Below, one piece after another: positions 1-5,724 of a stretch of 5,880 nt of DNA. The stretch covers positions 1 to 5,880 of the forward strand of contig JAYTUY010000126.1 of the NCBI GenBank assembly GCA_043744275.1. Direction: 5' to 3'. Made by a program: the position numbers and the translations under genes. The notes under the pieces are model-generated. The model saw only the letters and a list, made by a program, of their open reading frames with translations, did not search any database and had not been told where the DNA came from. The DNA comes from JAAFJT01 sp043744275. GTDB taxonomy: Bacteria; Bacteroidota; Bacteroidia; Chitinophagales; Saprospiraceae. Within the stretch, counting starts at the first letter, position 1. The number at the start of each line of letters is the position of its first letter.

Positions 1-171
1 GTCACGAATTTTATTTTTTGAGCTAAAATTTAAATTAGTTTTACAATCCTATTTATAAGACTGTTTTTTATTTTTTTCGACACTTTTTTTAACTTTTACC
101 GTATTGTACCTGATACTATTTAATTTTAACCCTTTTTATCAAATTTTCAAGAAAACTTATAATTTTTCAAG

Positions 172-1395
172 ATGACAATTGAACTTCTTTTCTGGCTATT
201 ACTCTTTGGCGTTTTTTATAGCTATTTCGGCTATGGTGTTTTATTATTTATTCTAATAAAAATCAAAAGATACTCCTCATCAAAGCCCAATGAAACATTT
301 GCGCGTTTAGACGACGATTCACTTCCTTCGGTCACATTTTTAGTAGCTGCTTTTAATGAAGAAGCTTGGATTGATGAAAAAATCCGAAACTCTTTCGCCT
401 TAGATTATCCTAAAGATAAAATTTTCTTCTTTTTTGTCACTGATGGCTCAAATGATTCTACTCCTGATAAAATCAAAGCATATCAAAATAATATACTACA
501 AAATAGTCCAAATACTGGTCTAATACTGAGGGGTCACCATGTTGAACTTTTCCATCAGCCCGAAAGAAGAGGGAAAATAGCGGCTGTTGAGCGCGTGATG
601 CCTTTTGTAAAAACGCCTATTGTTATTTTTACAGATGCGAATACTGACCTCAATACAGAAGCCATCAGAAACATCGTCAGACATTACTCAGACCCCTCAG
701 TAGGAGCCGTTGCTGGCGAAAAACGCGTGCGCATGAGCGGCGAAGCAAGCGGCGCAGGCGAAGGATTTTATTGGAAATATGAATCATTGTTAAAAAAATG
801 GGATTCAGAGTTGCATAGTGTTGTCGGTGCTGCGGGTGAATTATTTTCCATGAGAACCGAGCTTTTTATGCCTGTTGAAAAAGACACGTTGATTGAAGAT
901 TTTGTCATGACTTTGCGCGTTGCTCAAAAGGGTTTTAAAGTGATTTATGAGCCAGATGCCTACGCTGTTGAAGGTCATTCGGCTGATGTTAAAGAAGAAT
1001 TGAAGCGAAAAATACGTATTTCTGCAGGTGGATTGCAAGCCATTTGGCGTTTAAGAGCCTTGCTCAATCCTTTTAAATATGGTATCCTAACTTTTCAATA
1101 TGTTTCTCACCGTGTTTTAAGATGGACTTTAGCTCCTATTGCTTTACCTATTATTTTTATCATCAATATCTATTTAGCTAAAACAAGCGCGTTTTATACT
1201 TTTATTTTTGGCTGCCAAATGGTATTTTATACGCTTTCCGCTTTGGGTTGGGCTTGTGAACAATTCAAATTAAAAGTCAAAATGTTCTATATTCCCTACT
1301 ATTTCTGTATGATGAATTACTCCGTTTATAGAGGTTTAATCAGGCTCGTAAAAGGCAGCCAATCCGTCGTGTGGGAAAAAGCAAAACGGGCTTAA
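172..1395 (+). CDS. Membrane-anchored GT2 family glycosyltransferase
   Basis: A 407-residue inner-membrane glycosyltransferase that probably transfers sugar from a nucleotide-sugar onto a growing polysaccharide or lipid-linked acceptor. What is seen: an N-terminal hydrophobic helix (about residues 4-30); a cytoplasmic GT-A core starting at SVTFLVAAFNEE (53-64); DGSNDS (91-96) in the nucleotide-binding region; HQPERRGK (128-135); the DxD-like TDANTD (154-159); GAAGE (219-223); and the IEDF motif (241-244), whose Asp is the likely catalytic base. SHRVLRW (312-318) recalls the QxxRW region of processive GT2 enzymes. It is followed by hydrophobic segments at about 320-360 and 371-390. Family knowledge (COG1215, the poly-N-acetylglucosamine and cellulose synthase-like group) supports an envelope or exopolysaccharide role; acceptor and sugar cannot be read from sequence. 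The start is the first ATG, directly before the hydrophobic helix, with an A/T-rich leader and no Shine-Dalgarno. It converges on the WG gene. Residues 118-121 (ILRG) are encoded by a copy of the iterated G-rich word. Confidence 0.9.
   Translation: MTIELLFWLLLFGVFYSYFGYGVLLFILIKIKRYSSSKPNETFARLDDDSLPSVTFLVAAFNEEAWIDEKIRNSFALDYPKDKIFFFFVTDGSNDSTPDKIKAYQNNILQNSPNTGLILRGHHVELFHQPERRGKIAAVERVMPFVKTPIVIFTDANTDLNTEAIRNIVRHYSDPSVGAVAGEKRVRMSGEASGAGEGFYWKYESLLKKWDSELHSVVGAAGELFSMRTELFMPVEKDTLIEDFVMTLRVAQKGFKVIYEPDAYAVEGHSADVKEELKRKIRISAGGLQAIWRLRALLNPFKYGILTFQYVSHRVLRWTLAPIALPIIFIINIYLAKTSAFYTFIFGCQMVFYTLSALGWACEQFKLKVKMFYIPYYFCMMNYSVYRGLIRLVKGSQSVVWEKAKRA
523..534 (+). repeat. Iterated G-rich word, copy 1 (ILRG in the glycosyltransferase)
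   Basis: ATACTGAGGGGT, with four Gs where most copies have five. It is read in frame as ATA CTG AGG GGT, Ile-Leu-Arg-Gly (residues 118-121), just before the conserved HQPERRGK block. The surrounding stretch, about residues 105-124, looks like a variable linker of the family, where extra residues would be tolerated. Confidence 0.8.
692..702 (-). repeat. Iterated G-rich word, copy 2 (antisense in the glycosyltransferase)
   Basis: The minus strand reads TACTGAGGGGT. On the coding strand it is CCC TCA GTA, Pro-Ser-Val of DPSVGAVAG (residues 174-182). That peptide is typical of GT2 enzymes, so here the word rests on a natural motif through codon choice and does not look like an insertion. Confidence 0.7.
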
Positions 1396-1396
1396 A

Positions 1397-1520
1397 TTAG
1401 TTGAGAGTTTTTAGTTGAGAGTTGAGAGTGTGAGTTGAATTATGAAATATAACTTATTGATTATCAATTATTTATAATCAACTCACAACTCACAACTAAA
1501 AACTCTCAACTCTCAACTAA
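1397..1520. repeat. Heptamer-type repeats forming a long inverted repeat
   Basis: Two blocks built from variants of a 7-base unit (GTTGAGA, GTTGTGA) face each other. The left block, 1397-1438, starts TTAGTTGAGAG and ends TGTGAGTTGA. The right block, 1479-1520, is an imperfect reverse complement, starting TCAACTCACA and ending CTCTCAACTAA. Both contain the same units in different order around a TTTTTAG spacer. The 40-base centre is A/T-rich and carries ATTGATTATCAAT at 1456-1468. The block begins one base after the glycosyltransferase stop codon. Its RNA could fold into a long hairpin, but no T-run follows on the plus strand, so it is not a canonical terminator for that gene. It resembles the short tandemly repeated heptamers (STRR) known from cyanobacterial intergenic DNA. 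Confidence 0.75.
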
Positions 1521-1568
1521 AAAAAAAGCCCCTCAGCATGTCCAAAATATCTGGAATACTGAGGGGGC
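1519..1568 (-). terminator. Rho-independent terminator of the WG-repeat gene
   Basis: On the minus strand, 36 bases after the WG stop codon, a stem opens with GCCCCCTCAG (1568-1559) and closes with CTGAGGGGC (1536-1528). One C is bulged. An inner TCCA/TGGA stem (1552-1555 with 1541-1544) surrounds a 7-base loop. Nine Ts follow at once (1527-1519), the classic intrinsic terminator layout. The outer arms are two inverted copies of the G-rich word found elsewhere in the window. On the plus strand there is no T-run after the stem, so termination of the glycosyltransferase here would be weak. Confidence 0.9.
1556..1567 (+). repeat. Iterated G-rich word, copy 3 (arm of the terminator)
   Basis: ATACTGAGGGGG, followed by C in place of the usual T. 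It forms one arm of the terminator stem. The opposite arm, 1529-1540, is a decayed copy in the other orientation: CATGCTGAGGGG on the minus strand, with GC in place of AC before TGAGGGG. Confidence 0.85.
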
Positions 1569-1603
1569 ATAAATTAGCAACCAATGATGGAGAAATTAAT
1601 TTT

Positions 1604-3718
1604 TTAGTGATTGGCTTTTCTACGAAGCTCCTCGAATTTTGGACAATTTTGTAGGCAATCTCCTTTGTCATCTATCATAAACACACCGCCCTTGTCATCT
1701 GCCATTTCATATTGACCATCTTTTACAACTACACTTTTGAAGTAAAGAGGGACGATTTTAGCATTGAACTTATTAATCAAACCCCATTTTTCCTTACCTT
1801 TTGTGACGATGCAATGCCCATTTCTGAAAGCTTTGACATCATCGTATTCAAATGGAATTTGAATTTTTGCTTTTTTATCAATAAACCCGTACTTCTCATT
1901 CTCATTTTTAACAGCATAAAAGCCTTCACCTTGCTTACGGATTTCTGAATAAGTCGGAATTAAAACAACTTTACCTGTCGTGTCAAGCATACCCCAAAGG
2001 TTATCTCTTTTGACTCTCATCATGCCGTTAATATCGAACGGGGTGATGCTGGTATAAGTCATTGTCGTTACTAATTTGAAACTTTTTGCTTCTACTAAAT
2101 GAAACCCTTGTACTTGGTCATCAAGAAACATTTTTACCACCACATATTTATCGCTGTGCAAAGTATCAAATATTTCGTAGCGAATTTTCATCGTTGTCAC
2201 CTCTTTTTCATTGGCTTTCGCAATGATTACTTGACCATATTTGTTGTAAACGATGTCCGTTTTGCAATTTTTATTTTTATTACAATCTTTCGTTAATTCG
2301 CTCACTACCACCAAACCAAATTTGTTGAAAGGTTGTACTTCTTCATATACAGGTGTGATGATTTCTGTTCCTTTGGTATTGATATAGCCACATTTTTTTT
2401 CGTAACGACAAGCTGCAGCCATGCCCAATTCGTTGAATTCGCCAATATTAAAATACATCGGCTCAACTATCACCTGTAAGTCTGTATTGATTAATCCAAA
2501 ATTGCCCGTAGCATCTTGAATTTGCGCTAAGCCCAAAGTGTTGTAAGTGCCGATGCTTTTATACAATTGGCTGCTTTTATAAGTGCGGTTGTTGATAAGT
2601 CGGAAGTTTTCTCCTACTTTGCAAACTGCCAAACCACTTTGATTGAACTGTCCTATTAAGTCAAATTCAGGTGTGAATTTTATTTTCCACATGGTATCAA
2701 TCAAGCCAAATTTACCGTTTTGTGTGATTTTGTAAAGGTGAGAAGCCCCACTGATGTCTATATTGTCGTAATTCGGATCCAATTTTACAACACCTTGAAG
2801 GGTGATGATACCATATTTATTTCCCTCACGTACTCTAAAAACGTCCTTTCCGAAGAAAGGCACTATTTCATCGTAGTATGCCGAAATCGGTGCTTTCGTA
2901 ATGTCATATTTATTGTCGATGAAAGCAAATTTACCTGTTTTGAAACGCGCCAATGAAATGCCATACATCACTGCTTTGGCGTCTGTAACATTCAAAAGTG
3001 CATCACTTTCTTGACCTTTTATGTCTATATAAAACCAATCTACTTTTTTTACAAGAGCGCGACCGTTGTTGAAAGCCTCAGCCGTTTCGTATTGGCAAGG
3101 AATCACTTCATCGCCACAATAATTGAGGAAGCCAAATACTTGGTCTTTTTTAATACGCGCCAAGCCTTCTCTATATGCCTCAACAAAGCCATAACGAGCG
3201 TTGCTGCGAAGTTCATCGAGTGGAAAAGCCACTATTTCACGTCCTTCAAAATCCTTTTGTCTCACGAATGAGCCATCTCTGCGTTCAGCAAGGCAAGCAG
3301 CAGATTTTAGGATATTAAAAGCGCGAATCAACTCGCTTTTTTCAGCCAATTGGTCTGCGTCTTTCACATTATCTGTTTCCAGAGCCGTCAAGCGGCGTTG
3401 AAGCACTTGCTCCATCTTCGTCATGTAAGCCTTGAAATTGGCTTTGTCATCCGAAGAAGCAGATTCTTCTTGTTCGTTGAGGTCGTTGATTTTTGCGTCA
3501 TCCACGCTCACAGAGTAGCCTCTGTATAAATTGAGTGAAGACATTAATTGGATTCTCGCTTGCTCAGGTGTTTCGTTCACTGCTTTTTTGGAGCTGCTGT
3601 GAGAAGAACCTGTGTTTGAAGCGGCGATTTTGTTGGCATCCACTTGAGTCATCAATTGAGCATTGACAAAAAGCGGGAAAATTAAAAGTGTGATTACAAA
3701 TTGTAGATTTCTCATCAT
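1604..3718 (-). CDS. Secreted WG-repeat protein
   Basis: A 704-residue exported protein of unknown specific role. The first 20 residues are a Sec signal peptide: Met-Met-Arg-Asn, a hydrophobic stretch FVITLLIFPLF, and a probable signal peptidase I site after VNA before Gln. About residues 50-145 are charged and helical. From about 176 to the end the protein is a chain of roughly 13 degenerate WG beta-hairpin repeats (PF14903 type), each with a core like KYGFIDKKA, KFGLIDT, LWGMLDTTG or KWGLINK, followed by a proline-containing segment such as IPTYSEI or IPFEYDDV. Such repeats usually act as binding or scaffold surfaces, and no catalytic motif is visible. Several close Cys pairs (CRYEKKC, CNKNKNC, CLQNC) could form disulphides outside the cytoplasm. 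A TTG precedes two successive ATGs; I chose the first ATG because it keeps a normal signal peptide. It is alone on its strand here, with its own terminator, and has no copy of the G-rich word. Confidence 0.9.
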   Translation of the reverse strand: MMRNLQFVITLLIFPLFVNAQLMTQVDANKIAASNTGSSHSSSKKAVNETPEQARIQLMSSLNLYRGYSVSVDDAKINDLNEQEESASSDDKANFKAYMTKMEQVLQRRLTALETDNVKDADQLAEKSELIRAFNILKSAACLAERRDGSFVRQKDFEGREIVAFPLDELRSNARYGFVEAYREGLARIKKDQVFGFLNYCGDEVIPCQYETAEAFNNGRALVKKVDWFYIDIKGQESDALLNVTDAKAVMYGISLARFKTGKFAFIDNKYDITKAPISAYYDEIVPFFGKDVFRVREGNKYGIITLQGVVKLDPNYDNIDISGASHLYKITQNGKFGLIDTMWKIKFTPEFDLIGQFNQSGLAVCKVGENFRLINNRTYKSSQLYKSIGTYNTLGLAQIQDATGNFGLINTDLQVIVEPMYFNIGEFNELGMAAACRYEKKCGYINTKGTEIITPVYEEVQPFNKFGLVVVSELTKDCNKNKNCKTDIVYNKYGQVIIAKANEKEVTTMKIRYEIFDTLHSDKYVVVKMFLDDQVQGFHLVEAKSFKLVTTMTYTSITPFDINGMMRVKRDNLWGMLDTTGKVVLIPTYSEIRKQGEGFYAVKNENEKYGFIDKKAKIQIPFEYDDVKAFRNGHCIVTKGKEKWGLINKFNAKIVPLYFKSVVVKDGQYEMADDKGGVFMIDDKGDCLQNCPKFEELRRKANH

Positions 3719-3765
3719 CAAAAGTTTTAATCGGTAAAAATTAATAGAATTCGGTTTTTAAAAGC

Positions 3766-3783
3766 TTGCAGTGGTGGCTGCAA
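3766..3783. repeat. Short inverted repeat upstream of the WG gene
   Basis: TTGCAG and CTGCAA are perfect 6-base arms around a 6-base spacer, 48 bases upstream of the WG start. Size and position would suit a regulator-binding site, but a single 6-base inverted repeat can also arise by chance and no regulator is encoded nearby. Confidence 0.3.
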
Positions 3784-3961
3784 TAAGGGGAAAGTTGAGC
3801 GAATAAATTTTTACTCGGGAGGTAGAAATTTTGCTTATTAAGTTTTGGTTGTAATTTATTGTGTTAAAAGATAGCGACGTTGTGTGATTTTTACAATCAA
3901 TTGCATGATGGGTGTTTTGCAAAGGAGATACCAACTTTCAAAAAAAGGATGATAACGTGAC

Positions 3962-4002
3962 GGTATTTTTTAAATATTTTTTAATTGTAATTTAAAAATA
4001 CC
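3962..4002. repeat. AT-rich inverted repeat with GGTATT ends
   Basis: The left arm GGTATTTTTTAAAT (3962-3975) matches the right arm ATTTAAAAATACC (3990-4002) over 13 bases, with one extra T on the left, around a 14-base A/T loop. The stem could be the remnant of a small palindromic element. It is not a normal terminator, because its base is only two G-C pairs and no separate T-run follows. Confidence 0.5.
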
Positions 4003-4056
4003 TACATTTTGGTATGAATTTTTAACACCAATTTTACCATTTTAGGTATCTTAATG

Positions 4057-4071
4057 TATTGATAATCAATA
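4057..4071. repeat. 15-base near-perfect palindrome
   Basis: TATTGATAATCAATA has two 7-base arms around a single central A. The inner 13 bases, ATTGATAATCAAT, are the reverse complement of ATTGATTATCAAT at 1456-1468 in the other intergenic repeat zone. It may be a protein-binding site or simply an AT-rich palindrome. Confidence 0.4.
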
Positions 4072-4126
4072 TTTTATGTATTGAAATTTAATTTTTAAAT
4101 TTTTTTAAAATGCTTACCATAATTTT

Positions 4127-5212
4127 TTATAAAATTTTGAACGCCACCGTTTGAACACATTTTGTAACAACGTTTTCATGAGTCGTTCCTTCCAAAATCA
4201 TCGCTTGAGCGGTCTTATTTTCAAAAACTTCGGGCATATTTCTAATAGCTCCGACAGGAATTTGATATTTTTTCAATAAATCTAATAATTCATCTCGTTT
4301 ATAAACTTCCATTACCCCCCTCAGTATAACGTACAATTCTGCTCTATTTTTGACGCGCAAAGCATTGGTTTTAAAGCGTATATCTTTAATTAAATCCTCT
4401 AATTCCAAAGCTTTACACAATGACAACCACTGTTTTTCAGTACCGCAAGCCAATACCACATATTTATTATCTGCCGTAAAAAATGAATCACCATATGGCG
4501 CAATATTCGGATGCTCCGACCCCATGCGTTGAGGAATATGACCTGCCATCAACCAATTCGTCGCCTGATTCGCTAACGATGCCACCGCCGACTCATATAA
4601 AGTGGTGGAAACAAACGACCCTTCGCCCGTCCGCTCCCGCTTGAGCATAGCGACCAAAATGCCTTCTTTAAGCTGATGTGCTGCCAGTAAATCAATGAGT
4701 GCAACGGGCATTTTCACCGCATTTCCACCTTTCTCACCGTTCATGTACATGAAGCCTGCTTCGGCTTGAAGTACCACATCAAACGCTGGCGTTTCGTCCT
4801 CTTCATCAAAACCATATATTTGAGCATAAATGACTGAGGGGGTCATTGCCTTGACGGTTTCATAGTCAACACCCATTTTTTCGGCTGATGATTTTTTAAA
4901 ATTTGAAATCACTAAATCGCACCCCCTCAGTATTTCATAAACTTTTTCTCTATCTGTAACAGATTGTAAATCAAGGAAATAATGCGTTTTTCCATAATTG
5001 ACAGAATGAAAATAGGCGGAATCTGATATACCATTTTCATCTACATTCACCTGTTCATTAGGTAATTGCCACGAGCGAGTGACATCGCCGCCAGTCGTTT
5101 TATTTTCAATTTTGATGACCTCTGCGCCCAATTCCGCAAAAAACATACCCACTGCTGGACCCGCCAACACACTCGCCAATTCTACTATTTTTAAATTTTG
5201 AAAAATATTCAT
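4127..5212 (-). CDS. CaiB/BaiF class III CoA-transferase
   Basis: A 361-residue cytoplasmic enzyme of the family III CoA-transferases (PF02515), which move CoA between carboxylic acids or, in the racemase branch, epimerise 2-methylacyl-CoA. Seen: the family N-terminus LKIVELASVLAGP (7-19) and LGAEVIKIE (28-36); NYGK (72-75); DLQ (81-83); CDLVISNF (98-105); and FDVVLQAEAGF (144-154), whose Asp145 matches the catalytic Asp that forms the acyl anhydride. PSVIYAQIYGF (125-135) and the late IPVGAIRNMPEVF (318-330) are also typical. The frame runs open to an upstream ATG at 5317, but the family N-terminus begins at the ATG at 5212, and the longer form would overlap the divergent epimerase gene. The C-terminus stops at AFKIL without the PPxLGEH-type tail seen in many relatives; this may be normal for its subgroup. 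The substrate cannot be inferred. Three copies of the G-rich word lie within it, two of them encoding ILRG. Confidence 0.92.
   Translation of the reverse strand: MNIFQNLKIVELASVLAGPAVGMFFAELGAEVIKIENKTTGGDVTRSWQLPNEQVNVDENGISDSAYFHSVNYGKTHYFLDLQSVTDREKVYEILRGCDLVISNFKKSSAEKMGVDYETVKAMTPSVIYAQIYGFDEEDETPAFDVVLQAEAGFMYMNGEKGGNAVKMPVALIDLLAAHQLKEGILVAMLKRERTGEGSFVSTTLYESAVASLANQATNWLMAGHIPQRMGSEHPNIAPYGDSFFTADNKYVVLACGTEKQWLSLCKALELEDLIKDIRFKTNALRVKNRAELYVILRGVMEVYKRDELLDLLKKYQIPVGAIRNMPEVFENKTAQAMILEGTTHENVVTKCVQTVAFKIL
4315..4327 (-). repeat. Iterated G-rich word, copy 4 (ILRG in the CoA-transferase)
   Basis: The minus strand reads ATACTGA then six Gs. It is in frame with the gene as ATA CTG AGG GGG, Ile-Leu-Arg-Gly (residues 296-299). 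It has the longest G-run of all the copies. Confidence 0.85.
4833..4843 (+). repeat. Iterated G-rich word, copy 5 (antisense in the CoA-transferase)
   Basis: ACTGAGGGGGT, lacking the leading AT. The gene reads the other strand as ACC CCC TCA GTC, Thr-Pro-Ser-Val (124-127), at a peptide natural for the family (PSVIYA). It is framed by ATGAC and GTCAT (4830-4846), which makes a small 5-base stem. Confidence 0.65.
4921..4933 (-). repeat. Iterated G-rich word, copy 6 (ILRG in the CoA-transferase)
   Basis: The minus strand reads the full consensus ATACTGAGGGGGT. It is translated as Ile-Leu-Arg-Gly (94-97), just before CDLVISNF, at a position where relatives usually have a variable helix. Confidence 0.85.
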
Positions 5213-5245
5213 CTTTAATTCTTTGATTTTAAATGATTTAAATGT

Positions 5246-5253
5246 CAAATTTA
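5246..5253 (-). promoter_or_regulatory. Possible -7 element for the CoA-transferase
   Basis: The minus strand reads TAAATTTG, an exact match to the Bacteroidota -7 consensus TAnnTTTG, about 34 bases before the chosen start. I cannot find a TTTG-type -33 element at the usual 19-21 base spacing, so the call rests on one element in AT-rich DNA. Confidence 0.3.
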
Positions 5254-5283
5254 CAATCCATAATTTTAAACACCCATTACTAA

Positions 5284-5724
5284 ATGAAAATTTTAAACGC
5301 TGAACAGGTTCGAGCATGGGATAAATATACTATCGACAACGAACCTATTTCCTCCATTGACCTGATGGAACGGGCTGCCCTCGAATTTACCTATTGGTTG
5401 ACAAGCCTTTATGATTCTGAAAAAAATATATTTGTTTTTTGTGGAACAGGTAACAATGGTGGTGACGGCATGGCTATCGCTCGTTTGCTGCATGAGCGAT
5501 TTTTTAATGTGCAGGTTTTTATTTGTAAAATTTCAAAAAATGAAACAGATGATTTCAAAAAAAACCTTGAATTATTGCCTCATCGGGCTGAAATACTGAG
5601 GGGGTATATCAATGATGACGATACATTCCCGCCGATCCCAAAAGATGCAGTTATCATCGACGCTATGTTGGGTAGTGGCTTGACTCGCTCTGTAGAAGGA
5701 TATTGGGCAGATTGTGTGTCCTGA
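5284..5724 (+). pseudogene. nnrE: NAD(P)H-hydrate epimerase (YjeF N-domain), truncated
   Basis: The front 146 residues of an NAD(P)HX epimerase, which interconverts the R and S forms of hydrated NAD(P)H so that the S-specific dehydratase can repair them. Seen: the N-terminal MKILNAEQVRAWDKYTI, which matches the family opening; LMERAA (27-32); the substrate-loop signature CGTGNNGGDG (53-62); and DAMLGSGL (126-133), which carries the conserved Asp126. The frame then stops after VEGYWADCVS. A complete YjeF N-domain is about 210 residues and should continue with a helix and a SIDIPSG-like segment; none follows in any frame. In many bacteria a C-terminal dehydratase domain is fused to it (bifunctional Nnr, about 500 residues); that is absent too. 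The gene is therefore broken, interrupted, or joined to unrelated DNA by misassembly. It is divergent from the CoA-transferase across 71 bases, with an ATG start and no Shine-Dalgarno. Residues 104-107 are the ILRG encoded by the G-rich word. Confidence 0.85.
5593..5605 (+). repeat. Iterated G-rich word, copy 7 (ILRG in the epimerase)
   Basis: The full consensus ATACTGAGGGGGT, in frame as ATA CTG AGG GGG, Ile-Leu-Arg-Gly (104-107), in the variable segment between the nucleotide loop and the conserved Asp of the YjeF domain. Confidence 0.85.

Larger units (their letters stand above)
3719..4126. other. 408-base gene-free AT-rich gap with several inverted repeats
   Basis: It lies between the stop of the CoA-transferase and the start of the WG gene, both on the minus strand, so it should carry the WG promoter. 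I see no credible ORF, no RNA gene and no GC-rich intrinsic terminator after the CoA-transferase. The part next to the WG start has a TTGCAG/CTGCAA inverted repeat. The middle, about 3920-4071, is crowded with GGTAT/ATACC words in both orientations and with AT-rich palindromes. A TAnnTTTG-like element (minus strand TAATTTTT) sits near the WG start but has no matching -33 partner, so I do not call a promoter. Confidence 0.6.

Noticed and set aside
121..128. TAATTTTA as a -7 promoter element for the glycosyltransferase
   Set aside because: It differs from TAnnTTTG at the last base, has no good -33 partner at 19-21 bases, and the region is so AT-rich that such matches are expected.
1397..1520. 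A CRISPR array
   Set aside because: The units are 7 bases and packed without unique spacers of about 30 bases; there are no cas genes.
1712..3401. Small plus-strand ORFs opposite the WG gene
   Set aside because: They are low-complexity, rich in Phe and Ile, and follow from the codon pattern of the real gene on the other strand; they have no recognisable motif.
3719..3721. TTG as an upstream start codon for the WG gene
   Set aside because: It lies directly before two ATG codons and adds only one residue; an ATG start gives the same signal peptide and is more usual.
3812..3823. TTACTCGGGAGG as a degenerate copy of the word or a Shine-Dalgarno site
   Set aside because: There are too many differences from the word, and no ORF starts just downstream on the plus strand.
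5213..5317. A longer CoA-transferase starting at 5317
   Set aside because: The extra 35 residues match nothing in the family, cover the divergent gap and overlap the epimerase start. The family N-terminus begins at 5212.
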